Of a DNA stretch of 64,000 bases, positions 10,374-19,404 are shown in pieces. The notes under the pieces are model-generated. The model worked only from the letters and a program-made list of their open reading frames with translations. It did not search any database and was not told the origin of the DNA. Source of the DNA: Weizmannia acidilactici (GTDB lineage Bacteria; Bacillota; Bacilli; Bacillales; Bacillaceae_C); NCBI RefSeq assembly GCF_008974185.1, contig NZ_BKZP01000011.1, forward strand, positions 18,962-82,961, written 5' to 3'. How positions within the stretch are numbered: the first letter of the stretch is position 1; each line of letters opens with the position of its first letter. A program made the position numbers and the translations under genes.

Positions 10374-11186
10374 ATGGCTGACAAAAATCACAAAATTCAT
10401 TTACATGAAGAAAAAGAAACGTTGCTAATTACTTTGTATGCAAAAGCTTTGGACAACCGATTAAAACACCCGATTTTACATGATCAAAAAGCAGAAGAAA
10501 TATTGGGCATGATTGACTATGATTTTGAAAAGCTAAAGGATTTTGGCAATGAGATCATGGTCGCCAGGGCGAAACAATTTGATGTATGGCTGCAAAAATT
10601 CCTTAAAACCAATCCAAATGCAACGGTATTGAATCTTGGCTGCGGGTTGGATACAAGAATTTCAAGGATTCACCCGCCATCAACTGTCCGCTGGTTTGAC
10701 ATCGATTATCCGGAAGTGATTGAAATCCGCAAAAAATTCTTTTCCAATCAACCCGGATATGAAATGGTTCCGTCTTCCGTTACCGATCCGGGTTGGTTGG
10801 AAAACATTCCGGACAATAATCCTGTGATGATTATTGCGGAAGGGATGCTGGAGTATCTTACAGAAACGGAAGTCAAAACCTTGCTGAACCGGCTGACAGA
10901 TCACTTCTCCAATGGGCAAATTGCGTTTGATGTGATGAATACATTTGCGGTACATGCCGGAAAGAAAAACTTACATGAAACAACAGGTGCCGAACATAAA
11001 TGGGCAGTTGACCATATTGGGGATTCCGATAAACTCAATCCTGACATGAAAAGAATGGCGAATGTCTCTGTCATGGGGACAAAGTACATCCGCAAGCTTC
11101 CTCTGAAATCCCGCCTGCTTTTTCGTTTCATGTATTTCATTCCGAATTTCAGAAATATGATGCGCCTGCTTTTGTATAAATTTTGA
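10374..11186 (+). CDS. SAM-dependent methyltransferase (leucine carboxyl methyltransferase-like)
   Basis: 270-aa class I methyltransferase. The SAM motif LNLGCGLDTR is at residues 86-95, followed by FDIDYPEVIE and ITIIAEG-like MIIAEGMLEYL. This arrangement is typical of the LCMT/TcmP O-methyltransferase family. It follows a MarR gene by 19 bp. Members methylate carboxyl or hydroxyl groups of small molecules, so detoxification of a phenolic or antibiotic is a reasonable guess only. Confidence 0.85.
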   Translation: MADKNHKIHLHEEKETLLITLYAKALDNRLKHPILHDQKAEEILGMIDYDFEKLKDFGNEIMVARAKQFDVWLQKFLKTNPNATVLNLGCGLDTRISRIHPPSTVRWFDIDYPEVIEIRKKFFSNQPGYEMVPSSVTDPGWLENIPDNNPVMIIAEGMLEYLTETEVKTLLNRLTDHFSNGQIAFDVMNTFAVHAGKKNLHETTGAEHKWAVDHIGDSDKLNPDMKRMANVSVMGTKYIRKLPLKSRLLFRFMYFIPNFRNMMRLLLYKF

Positions 11187-11224
11187 AGCTCATGCTATAT
11201 CTAAATCGGGTTTATACAGAAAAA

Positions 11225-11262
11225 TTCGCCAATCTCATTGAATGGCGAGTTCGCCTTGCTTT
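11225..11262 (+). terminator. Terminator after the methyltransferase
   Basis: TCGCCA (11226-11231) pairs with TGGCGA (11243-11248), followed after a short GC stretch by a T-rich run. It ends the marR-methyltransferase unit. Confidence 0.5.
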
Positions 11263-11349
11263 TTTACGCGGGATCCTAAAACCTTATAAAACATCCTTCC
11301 TCGTACCGATCACGCCATGCACGGGGATAAAGACGTCATAATCAGCGCA

Positions 11350-11669
11350 TTAATAGCCCTCCAATGCCGCCAATCTCTTTTCCCCGACAAGAGCCACCTT
11401 TTCCAGGGTTAAAACTTGTTCACGAAGAGCTTCCACGCCTTCGCCCATTATCCGGAACGGGCGGCGCCTTTCTCTCGTTGGAAGCGCTTTGATACATCCT
11501 TGTTTTTTTTTAACTGCGCGATCGCACCATACAATGTCCCCGGTTCCATGGGGTTCCGCTAAATGTCCTGATGTCTTCCATCATGGCATATCCAAGCTTT
11601 GGACCGTCTGCCAGGCCCGGAAGTAAAGGTATGATGCATCAGAAAAACGGACTAATTCATTTTTTTCAT
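11350..11669 (-). pseudogene. PadR-family regulator relic
   Basis: GGTGGAG precedes an ATG at 11669. Frames downstream encode PadR landmarks out of register: GPGLADGPKLGYAMMEDI, GTPMEPGTLYGAIAQL, then GEGVEALREQVLTLEKVAL ending at TAA 11350-11352. An early stop (TAG at codon 6) and several frameshifts interrupt it. The remaining gene-free DNA between 11187 and 11883 shows only promoter-like AT-rich sequence near 11690-11830. Confidence 0.6.
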
Positions 11670-11883
11670 TAGAGTGCCTCCACCATGATTTAGTTATACT
11701 TCGTAAGTACAACGGGAATAATAAATACCCGGTTTCTAAAGTCAATATTTTCTTGAAGAAGTCCCGACAGCGCTAAAGGTTCTGCAAAAAAAATAACCGG
11801 TTCGCCGTTTTAAACGTTTTTCTCAGTATGGTTCGGCTGCCTAGTGGAAATCATTAGAAATAAACAATCATGGAGGCTGAAAT

Positions 11884-12348
11884 ATGTCTAATCATTTACT
11901 GACTTATTCATTTCTGATTTTATCATTCCTGCTGTTCAATATTGGAACTTACTTTGTGCCGAAAAGAATCAGCAAAATTGAAGTGCATGCGACCGGATTA
12001 TTTTATATGATTATCGAGCTTTTATTGGAATTATTTCTAATAAAAAAACTAGATTGGTATGGTTATTTTCATGCGCCTATTCAATGGATACAACTTTTCG
12101 TGATCTTTGGAATGTATGGGGCAGGCGTTTTGATCATTAATGCCTACCCCTTTCACAAAGGTTTCATGTCAAAAGCTTTTTATTATGTTTATATGACGGC
12201 CTTCTGGACGTTTTATGAATGGTTGGCTGTTAAGGCCGGCATGCTGAATTACCATCATTGGAAAATCCTTTATTCCGCCATTGTTTACCCTTTCCTTTTT
12301 TATTTGGGAATAGCACATATTTACCTCATCAGGCGTCTGCTAAAATAA
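11884..12348 (+). CDS. CBO0543-like integral membrane protein
   Basis: 154-aa protein of which most is hydrophobic, with four to five predicted helices. The tail contains NYHHWKILYSAIVYPFLFYLG, typical of small Firmicutes membrane proteins annotated CBO0543 family. GGAGG lies 7 nt before the ATG. No enzymatic motif is present and the function is unknown. Confidence 0.75.
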   Translation: MSNHLLTYSFLILSFLLFNIGTYFVPKRISKIEVHATGLFYMIIELLLELFLIKKLDWYGYFHAPIQWIQLFVIFGMYGAGVLIINAYPFHKGFMSKAFYYVYMTAFWTFYEWLAVKAGMLNYHHWKILYSAIVYPFLFYLGIAHIYLIRRLLK

Positions 12349-12863
12349 CGCTATTGCTTGTAACCATTTTAGGCTCCCATTTCTTAAAGGGTATGGGAAG
12401 ATTTGTAAATTTCCGGCTGTAAAAGGACAAGAGGGGGATGATTCATTCGAATTTGAGGTGCTTGGAAAAGAATGAAGCCAATGAAGTAACAGATACACGT
12501 TGGGAGCCTAGACAAATGGAAAAACCATGGTTGGAGAAATTGCAGGCGTATAAAAAAGCGATTACAAGACTCTTTAGGGAGATGCAGGTGGGTAATATTG
12601 GCCGCTTACAATTTACAATAAAGAAGATTACTTTTGCGGAATCGGGATATTAATTTTTACCATTATGGAGAATATACCGACTATTTGAAAGCTTGACTTC
12701 TCAGGCGGATACAAATCATAAATCAGAAATTTAAGAAGCAATCACCTTTTCTAAAACCAAAGGCATAAAAAAACACCGAAATTTCGGTGCTCAGGTTTTT
12801 CCATCTAAATTCATTTAAGCATTTTTATATCTCTAGCCATAGTGCTTTTAATGCTTGTCGATT
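12349..12863. other. Gene-poor stretch with one weak small frame
   Basis: About 515 bp with no convincing gene. A 71-codon plus-strand frame (12438-12653) has GGGGG directly against its ATG and no recognizable domain; I do not call it. A perfect palindrome CACCGAAATTTCGGTG (12774-12789), flanked by an A run and a T run, could terminate transcription in either direction and probably serves the minus-strand pentapeptide gene. Confidence 0.4.
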
Positions 12864-13154
12864 TTAAATCAATGTAACATTTTTCAAATTTGCTTTATAT
12901 CCCTTTAAAAGCGCATATGTTAATTTATCCATCTTCGCCCCATCAAAAACAGCTTTTTTTACATCAGTTTTGAAGGAAACATTGTAGAATGTCGCATTTC
13001 TAAATGAGGTTCCCTTTAATCCGGTATGTTTAAAAATGGTTCCTCTGAAAATTTGATTACCAAAACACACTCCAGATAAATCTGAGCTGTTGAAATTGGT
13101 ATGATCCATGATGCAGCCATTAAAGCTGGATCCCTTTAAATCAGATTTTATCAT
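12864..13154 (-). CDS. Short pentapeptide-repeat protein, probably N-terminally truncated
   Basis: 96 aa of A(D/N)LxX-type pentapeptide repeats (SDLKGSSFNGCIMDHTNFNSSDL, then RGTIFKHTGLKGTSFRNATF), forming part of a right-handed quadrilateral beta-helix. Bacillus relatives that end in the same VFDGAKMDKLTYALLKG tail are about 200 aa or more, so the N-terminal half seems lost. AAGGG precedes the ATG. It lies 24 bp downstream of the aldo/keto reductase gene on the same strand. The truncation may be functional or decay. Confidence 0.65.
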   Translation of the reverse strand: MIKSDLKGSSFNGCIMDHTNFNSSDLSGVCFGNQIFRGTIFKHTGLKGTSFRNATFYNVSFKTDVKKAVFDGAKMDKLTYALLKGYKANLKNVTLI

Positions 13155-13178
13155 CTTTTCCCTTTTAATAAGTATTGC

Positions 13179-14162
13179 TTATCTCCATTTCCCGGTTAGT
13201 ACCTCTGTCCGGTCTGTTGCCGGGGCAGGGGTGCGTGACAAACCGGAAATTTCGGTATACATTTCCGGAGTCATGTTAAAATCGGCAGCTGCTAATGAAT
13301 CTTCCAATTGGCTTACATGACGCGCGCCGATGATCGGGGCTGTCACAGCGGGATTCGCCATGACCCAGGCAACCGCTAATGTTGCAGGTTTCACATCATG
13401 TTCCTGTGCATAGCGGGTGAACTTTTCAGCCGTCACAAAATCTTCTTCGGCGCCGTAACGGTCACGGTAGCGGGCATCTTCTATAATCCGGCCGTGTTCA
13501 GGACGTTTGTTGACCCCGTATTTACCGGTTAATAAACCGGCGCCAAGCGGGCTGTACGTAATGACGCCTATTTGTTCAGACCTGGCCATCGGCAATATTT
13601 CCACTTCAGCCTGGCGTTTTACAAGATTATACATCGGCTGGATCAGTTCAAAGCGCGCCAGCTGTTCTTTTGCGGAAATCCCTAATGCCTTGCTGATTTG
13701 CCAGGCCGCCCAGTTGCTGACAGCGGGATAGAGAATTTTGCCCTGCCGTTGCAGGTCATCAAGTGCCCTTAGTGTTTCTTCCATTGGCGTGTTCTTATCA
13801 AAATCATGGACAAAATAAAAATCAATATAATCCGTTTTTAAGCGTTTCAGGCTGGCTTCAACCCCTTGTATGATGTGGCGCCGGGATAAGCCCTGTGCAT
13901 TCACATCGGCACCTGTCGGCCAAAACACTTTCGTCGTCAGCACGATCTGGTCGCGTTCATGCGCGATGCATTCTCCTAAAATTTCCTCGGCGCGCCCCCC
14001 GTTGTAAACATCGGCTGTATCGAAGAAGTTGATGCCGGCTTCCCGGCATCGTTGATACATGGCTTTTGATGTTTCTTCATCTGCGTTTCCGCCGAAAGAC
14101 ATCGTGCCGAAACATAAATTTGAAACTTTAATGCCTGTTTTTCCTACTGTGCGGTATTCCAT
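13179..14162 (-). CDS. Aldo/keto reductase
   Basis: 327-aa aldo/keto reductase. The tetrad is Asp48, Tyr53 (FDTADVY), Lys78 (TTKVF) and His119 (FVHDF), and the cofactor motif PIIGARHVSQLEDSL lies near the C-terminus. GGGAGG precedes the ATG by 7 nt. A fragment of a near relative lies at 5838-6005. It is tandem with another reductase at 14234, sharing the strand with the carboxymuconolactone-decarboxylase and SDR genes. Substrate unknown. Confidence 0.93.
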   Translation of the reverse strand: MEYRTVGKTGIKVSNLCFGTMSFGGNADEETSKAMYQRCREAGINFFDTADVYNGGRAEEILGECIAHERDQIVLTTKVFWPTGADVNAQGLSRRHIIQGVEASLKRLKTDYIDFYFVHDFDKNTPMEETLRALDDLQRQGKILYPAVSNWAAWQISKALGISAKEQLARFELIQPMYNLVKRQAEVEILPMARSEQIGVITYSPLGAGLLTGKYGVNKRPEHGRIIEDARYRDRYGAEEDFVTAEKFTRYAQEHDVKPATLAVAWVMANPAVTAPIIGARHVSQLEDSLAAADFNMTPEMYTEISGLSRTPAPATDRTEVLTGKWR

Positions 14163-14233
14163 TATGAATCCTCCCGATTGTCAGTAAATTGTATTACAAA
14201 CGATCATTCTCATCAGCTGCCTCTGGACTAAGA

Positions 14234-15214
14234 TTAACGAAACCCTACGATTTGATGCGGTACATACGGCTCTTCGAGAAATGCCATTTCTTCAGGCGTT
14301 AACTTAACCGAGAGCGCCCCTACGGCATCCTCGAGATGAGAGATTTTCGTCGCACCAATTATAGGGGCGGTTACCGGTTCTTTTTGCAACAGCCAGGCAA
14401 GGGCGATATGAATGCGGGGAACGCCGCGTTTTTCAGCGAGTGAGGCAACCCGTTCCACGACCAGCCGATCTGCATCAGAGGTCTTATCGTATTTCATTTT
14501 CTGGACTTCGTCTGTTTCGGAACGAAGTGTTGTTTCCGACCAATCACGCGTCAATCTTCCGGATGCGAGCGGGCTGTACGGTGTCACCGCTATTTTTTCT
14601 TCTTTGCAAAGCGGCATCATTTCCCGCTCTTCTTCGCGATAAATAAGGTTGTAATGATTTTGCATGGACACAAACCGGGTCCAGCCGTTTTTCTCTGCCA
14701 CGTGCAATGCCTTTTGGAACTGCCATGCCGCCATGGAAGAAGCGCCAATATACCTTGTCTTTCCCGCCTTCACCACATCATGCAAAGCTTCCATCGTTTC
14801 TTCAATCGGGGTATTGTAATCCCAGCGGTGGATGATATAAAGGTCTACATAATCGGTTCCGAGCCGCTTCAGGCTTTTATCGATTTCGCTCATGATCGCC
14901 TTACGGGAGAGCCCTGCGCCATTGGGACCTTCATGCATTCGTTGATGTACCTTTGTTGCAATGACAATTTCATCACGATTGGCATAATCCTTCAGTGCCC
15001 TCCCAAGGATTTCCTCGCTTGTCCCCATTGAATACACATTCGCCGTATCAAAAAAATTGATGCCAAGCTCAAGGGCTTTTTTTATAATCGGGCGGCTGTG
15101 TTCTTCATCGAGCACCCATTTATGAATCCACCGTTCAGCTACACCGAAGCTCATACAGCCGAGGCAAAGCCGGGATACGTCCAGGCCTGTATTTCCAAGT
15201 TTCACATATTCCAT
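14234..15214 (-). CDS. Aldo/keto reductase
   Basis: 326-aa aldo/keto reductase of the long AKR class. The tetrad is Asp56, Tyr61 (FDTANVY), Lys88 (ATKVH) and His129 (IIHRW), with PIIGATKISHLEDAV for NADPH near the C-terminus. GCGAGGA lies about 9 nt before the ATG. It is distantly paralogous to the next gene (13179-14162), 71 bp downstream. Likely a broad-range carbonyl reductase. Confidence 0.93.
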   Translation of the reverse strand: MEYVKLGNTGLDVSRLCLGCMSFGVAERWIHKWVLDEEHSRPIIKKALELGINFFDTANVYSMGTSEEILGRALKDYANRDEIVIATKVHQRMHEGPNGAGLSRKAIMSEIDKSLKRLGTDYVDLYIIHRWDYNTPIEETMEALHDVVKAGKTRYIGASSMAAWQFQKALHVAEKNGWTRFVSMQNHYNLIYREEEREMMPLCKEEKIAVTPYSPLASGRLTRDWSETTLRSETDEVQKMKYDKTSDADRLVVERVASLAEKRGVPRIHIALAWLLQKEPVTAPIIGATKISHLEDAVGALSVKLTPEEMAFLEEPYVPHQIVGFR

Positions 15215-15400
15215 TTGATGATTCCTCGCTTTTCAATAATGTAAAACTATTCAGTAAATGACGGGCAAACAGAGAGGCAAATGGGATTCGTTTTTTCATC
15301 ATATTGTCTCTTCATTTATCGCTGTAATTCATTGCCCGGAAAGGATCGGGGAGCTGTTTCGTTTAGAAAAACATCGTATAAAATCATTCGCTTTTATTCA

Positions 15401-15432
15401 TAAAAAGCATACCTTCTTTTTCAAGGTATGCT
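15401..15432 (-). terminator. Terminator of the CMD-like gene
   Basis: AGCATACCTT (15406-15415) and AAGGTATGCT (15423-15432) form a perfect 10-bp stem. On the minus strand it runs into a T tract, ending the SDR-CMD transcript. Confidence 0.85.
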
Positions 15433-15467
15433 GAACAGGAAGTTAACCAGTTGTATCGGCGCTTTAC

Positions 15468-15794
15468 TCAGTCTTCCGCGTAAATTTCCTTCGCCAGATT
15501 GAAGGCGGACCAGGCTTTCGGCCAGCCGGTATAAAAGGCTAAATGGGTAATGGCTTCTGCTATTTCTGCTTTGGTGACGCCATTTTCCTTTGCTTTGTTT
15601 AAGTGAACTTTTAATTGTTCAAAGTTACCGCCCGAGATCAGGCAGGCGACTGTGATTAAACTGCGGTCGCGGGCGGAGAGTTCGGCTTCACGCGACCAGA
15701 CTTGGCCGAACAGCACATCATCATTCAACTCTGCAAATTTAGGGGCAAAATCCCCAAGCAATTCGCGTCCGGCCGTTTGCTTTTGAAATGCCAT
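15468..15794 (-). CDS. Carboxymuconolactone decarboxylase-family protein
   Basis: 108-aa all-helical CMD/AhpD-fold protein (GREL..FAPKFAEL, SAREAELS-like REAELSARDRSLITVACLI, AITHLAFYTGWPKA). No CxxC pair is visible, so it is not an AhpD-type disulfide reductase. The start is ATG 15794; upstream in-frame starts overlap the GGAAAGG site. It lies 26 bp after the SDR gene on the same strand. CMD genes in Bacillus redox clusters often sit beside cupins; a cupin fragment survives at 844-1142. Confidence 0.88.
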   Translation of the reverse strand: MAFQKQTAGRELLGDFAPKFAELNDDVLFGQVWSREAELSARDRSLITVACLISGGNFEQLKVHLNKAKENGVTKAEIAEAITHLAFYTGWPKAWSAFNLAKEIYAED

Positions 15795-15820
15795 TTTAAA
15801 CATCCTTTCCTTTTTAGTGA

Positions 15821-16564
15821 TCAAAGAACTTGCTTCGTCGGGCGGATTAATATTTCACTGATGGCGACATTTTCCGGTGTACCGATGGCATAGGCGACGG
15901 CATCCGCAACTTGTTCTGAAGTAAGTCCGAACCCGGGCGTACGTTGGTTATTTTTTACCCGTTCACGATTTTTAGGGTCATTAATCGTTGTATAAAGTTC
16001 GGTATCGACTGCGCCTGGTGAAATAATCGTTGACCGGATGTTATTTTCCCTTTCTTCCTGGCGCAGCCCTTCCATGATCGCGCGGACGGCAAACTTAGTG
16101 CCGCAGTAAACAGCGGATCCCGGATAAACGAGGTGCCCGGCTACGGAATCGGTCGCAATAATATGGCCGGATTGCTGTTTTTTCATGATCGGCAGTACAG
16201 CGGCGATACCGTTCAGCACACCCATGATGTTGATGTCCAGCATTTGCCGCCATTCATTGCGGCGGAGCTCGCTTAAATTGGCAGTCGGCATAATCCCCGC
16301 ATTATTAAACATGACATCAATGCGGCCGAACTTGTCCATCGCCAGTTTAGCGAGGGCTTCCATATCTTCCGGTTTGGTTACGTCGGCTGCTTGATAATAG
16401 ATTTCCGCATCCTGCAAAGACTCAGCCAATTGTTTTAACCGCTCCACACGGCGTGCACCGATTACAAGTTTGGCGCCTTCTGTTGCCAGACGGCGAGCAG
16501 TGGCTTCACCGATACCGCTTGAGGCGCCGGCAATGATGACAACTTTATCTTTTAATGATGCCAT
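15821..16564 (-). CDS. SDR-family oxidoreductase
   Basis: 247-aa classical [11 protein letters not shown] near residue 12 binds the cofactor (Thr of TGxxxGxG replaced by Ala), NNAGIM follows, and DSVAG, YCGTK provide Ser/Tyr/Lys. The start is ATG 16564, 9 nt from AAGGAGG; the ORF could begin two codons earlier at TTG. It is a paralogue of 60-800. It is divergent from the TetR gene at 16735 across a copy of the shared palindrome, so it is probably repressed by that regulator. Confidence 0.93.
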   Translation of the reverse strand: MASLKDKVVIIAGASSGIGEATARRLATEGAKLVIGARRVERLKQLAESLQDAEIYYQAADVTKPEDMEALAKLAMDKFGRIDVMFNNAGIMPTANLSELRRNEWRQMLDINIMGVLNGIAAVLPIMKKQQSGHIIATDSVAGHLVYPGSAVYCGTKFAVRAIMEGLRQEERENNIRSTIISPGAVDTELYTTINDPKNRERVKNNQRTPGFGLTSEQVADAVAYAIGTPENVAISEILIRPTKQVL

Positions 16565-16614
16565 TTGCAATTTCCTCCTTACAAAAAATCAATATTGATT
16601 GATTAATCAACATC

Positions 16615-16632
16615 TGTTTATAATTATAAAAG
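16615..16632. promoter_or_regulatory. Putative TetR operator, copy C
   Basis: TGTTTATAATTATAAAAG matches the perfect palindrome at 3678-3695 in its first 16 bases. It lies in the divergent promoter between the SDR (starts 16564) and the TetR gene (16735). This placement reproduces the AKR-TetR arrangement of copy B. Confidence 0.55.
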
Positions 16633-16734
16633 GAACAGGAAAACTTTCAATGGTTAAAATGATAGAATTTGTTGATTATTGCACAAATAAATCGAAATTG
16701 TTGATAAACTCTAGGAAAGTTAGGTGGCGAAATC

Positions 16735-17271
16735 GTGGATAGAAGAGTCCTGAAATCCCAGGCAGCGATTAAAAATGCTTTAATTGAACTGATGGCTGAA
16801 AAAAATTTTGATGACATTACCATTCAGGATATTGCCGACAGAGCGGATGTAAACCGGGGAACCATTTATCTTCATTACGTGGATAAATTTGATCTGCTCG
16901 ACAAGCTCATTGAAGAACATATTGACATGCTACGGAAGCTGTGCGAGGACACAGCCGATATGAGTTTCACCGATGGGGAATGGGTCTGGTTTGATTACTT
17001 TGAAAAAAATTATTTATTCTTCTCAACGATGCTGGAGAGTAAAGGCGCCCCTTATTTCCGTACCAGGTTTCTTCAATTAATTGTCGAAGAGTTAAAGGGG
17101 GAAGTGGATGCGGCAGAAGAAAAAAATCAGGGGTTAAGCAAAGATGTCGTCATCCATTTCTTTGGTGCGGCCATTGTAGGGATCGTGGAATGGTGGGTGT
17201 CAAACGGCATGCCTTATCCGCCCCGGGAAGTGGCAGAACAAGTGGGAAAATTGCTGGACCGGAATTTTTAA
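16735..17271 (+). CDS. TetR/AcrR-family regulator (paralogue of 3789-4334)
   Basis: 178 aa starting at GTG. The helix-turn-helix spans about residues 26-55 (TIQDIADRADVNRGTIYLHYVDK). Nearly every block of the 3789 regulator is shared, including the C-terminal IVEWWVSNGMPYPP. Divergent from an SDR. Two paralogous regulators with similar operators in one region suggest overlapping control of redox genes. Confidence 0.92.
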   Translation: MDRRVLKSQAAIKNALIELMAEKNFDDITIQDIADRADVNRGTIYLHYVDKFDLLDKLIEEHIDMLRKLCEDTADMSFTDGEWVWFDYFEKNYLFFSTMLESKGAPYFRTRFLQLIVEELKGEVDAAEEKNQGLSKDVVIHFFGAAIVGIVEWWVSNGMPYPPREVAEQVGKLLDRNF

Positions 17272-17274
17272 GGA

Positions 17275-17877
17275 TCAAGGGCGTTTGAGCTTTTCGGCGA
17301 GGGCATGTTTGTTTTTCCAAAAAAGCAGGGAAAAGTTGCCAAGCCAAATCCAATGGATAAAGCCGGGGTAGTGTTTCCAAAACAAATAAACTGCCAAAAG
17401 CAGGAACCCGACGGTCGTTTGGATGCCATCTTCATTGCTTGTGGTTTTTTTACCCTTTTTCATGATTTTCGTGATAACGTACAGGGACGCAAGGATCAGG
17501 GCATAGGTAAGCGATGCGCGGAACTTCGTCAAGGCGCTCCAAACGCCGAAGCTGACGGCAAGGCTTTTTCCGCCGTTCCCTTTTAAAAAAGGGGAAAAGG
17601 CATGGCCGAAAACAGGGGCAAGGGCAACGGGAACCAGCCCATATCCCGATACGGCGCCGGATTGGATGATAAGGAATACCGGCAAATAGCCTTTTCCAAA
17701 ATCAAGCGCAATCCCGAGCAGCCCATATCCAGCCCCGGCTTCCTTCCAAAGATTCGCGGCACCGGGATTCCCGTCTCCCGTTGCCCGTATATTGATCTCC
17801 AACAAAAAGCCGATCCAGTAAGAAAACATCAGAGAACCGGAAAGAAAACAGATCACGGTTAATAAAAGCGTCATCAT
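17275..17877 (-). CDS. PlsY-like acyl-phosphate glycerol-3-phosphate acyltransferase homologue
   Basis: 200-aa membrane protein with about five helices and the three PlsY motifs: GSLMFSYWIG, GDGNPGAANLW and GHAFSPFLKGNGGKSLA. In canonical PlsY these bind acyl phosphate and glycerol-3-phosphate. Its start overlaps the end of the glycosyltransferase gene (ATGA-type), so the two are translationally coupled. A divergent PlsY fused in an operon with a GT2 enzyme suggests acylation of a glycolipid or glycosyl-carotenoid rather than housekeeping phosphatidate synthesis; this is inference. Confidence 0.8.
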   Translation of the reverse strand: MMTLLLTVICFLSGSLMFSYWIGFLLEINIRATGDGNPGAANLWKEAGAGYGLLGIALDFGKGYLPVFLIIQSGAVSGYGLVPVALAPVFGHAFSPFLKGNGGKSLAVSFGVWSALTKFRASLTYALILASLYVITKIMKKGKKTTSNEDGIQTTVGFLLLAVYLFWKHYPGFIHWIWLGNFSLLFWKNKHALAEKLKRP

Positions 17878-18971
17878 TTATGCCCCCTTCCGACATGGAT
17901 ATACCTGCCTTTCCAGACCACTTTTTTGCGAAAAACAGCCTGGTAAAGGGAGTATCCGACAACAATAAGGAAAAAAATAGTGGATAGAAAATGGCAAACG
18001 GGGTGGAGAATGCCGAAGTTCCCCGCATGCCGGTTGAAAAAATAGATTTGGGCTGCATACAAGAGATAGCCTGCGCATAAAGGGAAAAAGCCGGGCGTGC
18101 CGATCAAAAAGAAACAGAGCTCGGATAAAAGCAGGCCAAGAATCCATAAAATAATGGCGGCGAGCGTAAAAGAATGGATGGCGGACGTGCTCAATACCGC
18201 GCCTTTTGCGAAACCTTCCAGTTCGCTTTTGATCCCGTCCGGGTACATGCGGAAGGAGACAAGCCCGCTGCCAATAAGATTTGTGACCCGGATCCCGGCA
18301 TTTTGGAACCGGGCGCCTAAATTGAGATCATCCAGCATTTCGGCGTGGATGCTTTGGTGTCCGCCGATTTTTTCGTAATCTTTTCTTGTGGCTACAATAC
18401 AGGCGCCATAAAGACCTTTTTGCCGGTTTTTCCTTTCAAACGGCGAGGTGAACGCGAATATTCCCAATAAGTTCAGGATCATCGCAAATTTTTCGTGAAA
18501 TTTTTCAGTGTGATGGTACGGAACGACGGAGATGACGCCGCCCTGTCTTTTTTGTTCCGCGATGAGGGATGCAATGGCGTTTTCAGCAAGGCGGATATCC
18601 GCATCCAAAAATACCAAAAAATCTCCACTTGACCTCAAATAGCCGTTCCACACGGCCCAAGTTTTCCCCGTCCAGCTTTCCGGAAGATCAGGCGCGGAAA
18701 AAACGGCAGCGCCGCATCTCTCGGCTATTTCTTTTGTCTGGTCTTCGGAATGGTCATCCACGACAATGATTTCATCCGGTTTTACTGTTTGCCTCCATAA
18801 GGATTCCAATAATGCTGGCAAATGCTTTTCCTCATTTCTCGCCGGGATGATGACCGAAATCGTTTCATGGCTGTATCTCTTGCCGCTTTTTTGCGGAACG
18901 GAATTTTTTCGGAAAAGCACCATTCCGGACAGCAAGCCGAAAAGAATGAGGAATGAAAAGATGGCAGGCAT
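17874..18971 (-). CDS. Membrane-anchored GT2 glycosyltransferase
   Basis: 365 aa. An N-terminal helix (1-20) leads into a GT-A domain with VIIPARNEE (40-48), DDHSEDQT (72-79) and the DAD metal site (123-125). Three to four C-terminal helices follow. This resembles CrtQ-like and related lipid glycosyltransferases, acting at the inner leaflet. The start at ATG 18971 is preferred over GTG codons upstream, given AGGAAG 8 nt away. It is coupled to the PlsY-like gene. No crt genes are in the window. Confidence 0.85.
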   Translation of the reverse strand: MPAIFSFLILFGLLSGMVLFRKNSVPQKSGKRYSHETISVIIPARNEEKHLPALLESLWRQTVKPDEIIVVDDHSEDQTKEIAERCGAAVFSAPDLPESWTGKTWAVWNGYLRSSGDFLVFLDADIRLAENAIASLIAEQKRQGGVISVVPYHHTEKFHEKFAMILNLLGIFAFTSPFERKNRQKGLYGACIVATRKDYEKIGGHQSIHAEMLDDLNLGARFQNAGIRVTNLIGSGLVSFRMYPDGIKSELEGFAKGAVLSTSAIHSFTLAAIILWILGLLLSELCFFLIGTPGFFPLCAGYLLYAAQIYFFNRHAGNFGILHPVCHFLSTIFFLIVVGYSLYQAVFRKKVVWKGRYIHVGRGHK

Positions 18972-19404
18972 TTTCACCACTTCCTGATCAAGGAAATCTT
19001 GTTAATTTTATTTTACAGCAATTATATGTGGGTGAGGGTTGGATTTTTCTTTTTCGGCAGCTGACTTTAGGATTGCGAGAGCAAGTATTTTCCAACTTTA
19101 AAAATTACCGACAAACGGAGTATGCATAGATTGATCTCCATCCCCGGCATCTCTGAATCATAGCGTTAAAATAGTTTAGGTGATGAAATGCTTCATTTAT
19201 ACTGTTTGATGAAATTGGACAGGACTTTTATTTCAAAGCTGTTGACACATAGTGGCATCTCCTGATACTTTGTTAGGCCGCTCATATTTTTGAGCTGTTT
19301 TTTTGAGGGGATCAAAGCGGCAGGCTCCGGATTGATAGTTTGACAAACCACACATGTTGTAATTAAAATGGTTACAAGATGATAAAGGAGGAGTCAGATC
19401 AGAT
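18972..19404. other. Intergenic region with a promoter for the NmrA-type reductase
   Basis: No gene is seen. At 19340-19345 TTGACA is followed by a weak AT-rich -10. An inverted repeat TTGTAA (19357-19362) and TTACAA (19372-19377) overlaps the expected start site and could be an operator. The rest shows nothing recognizable. Confidence 0.4.

Noticed and set aside
12438..12653. 71-codon frame after the CBO0543-like gene
   Set aside because: GGGGG touches the ATG, no domain is recognized and composition is not convincing.
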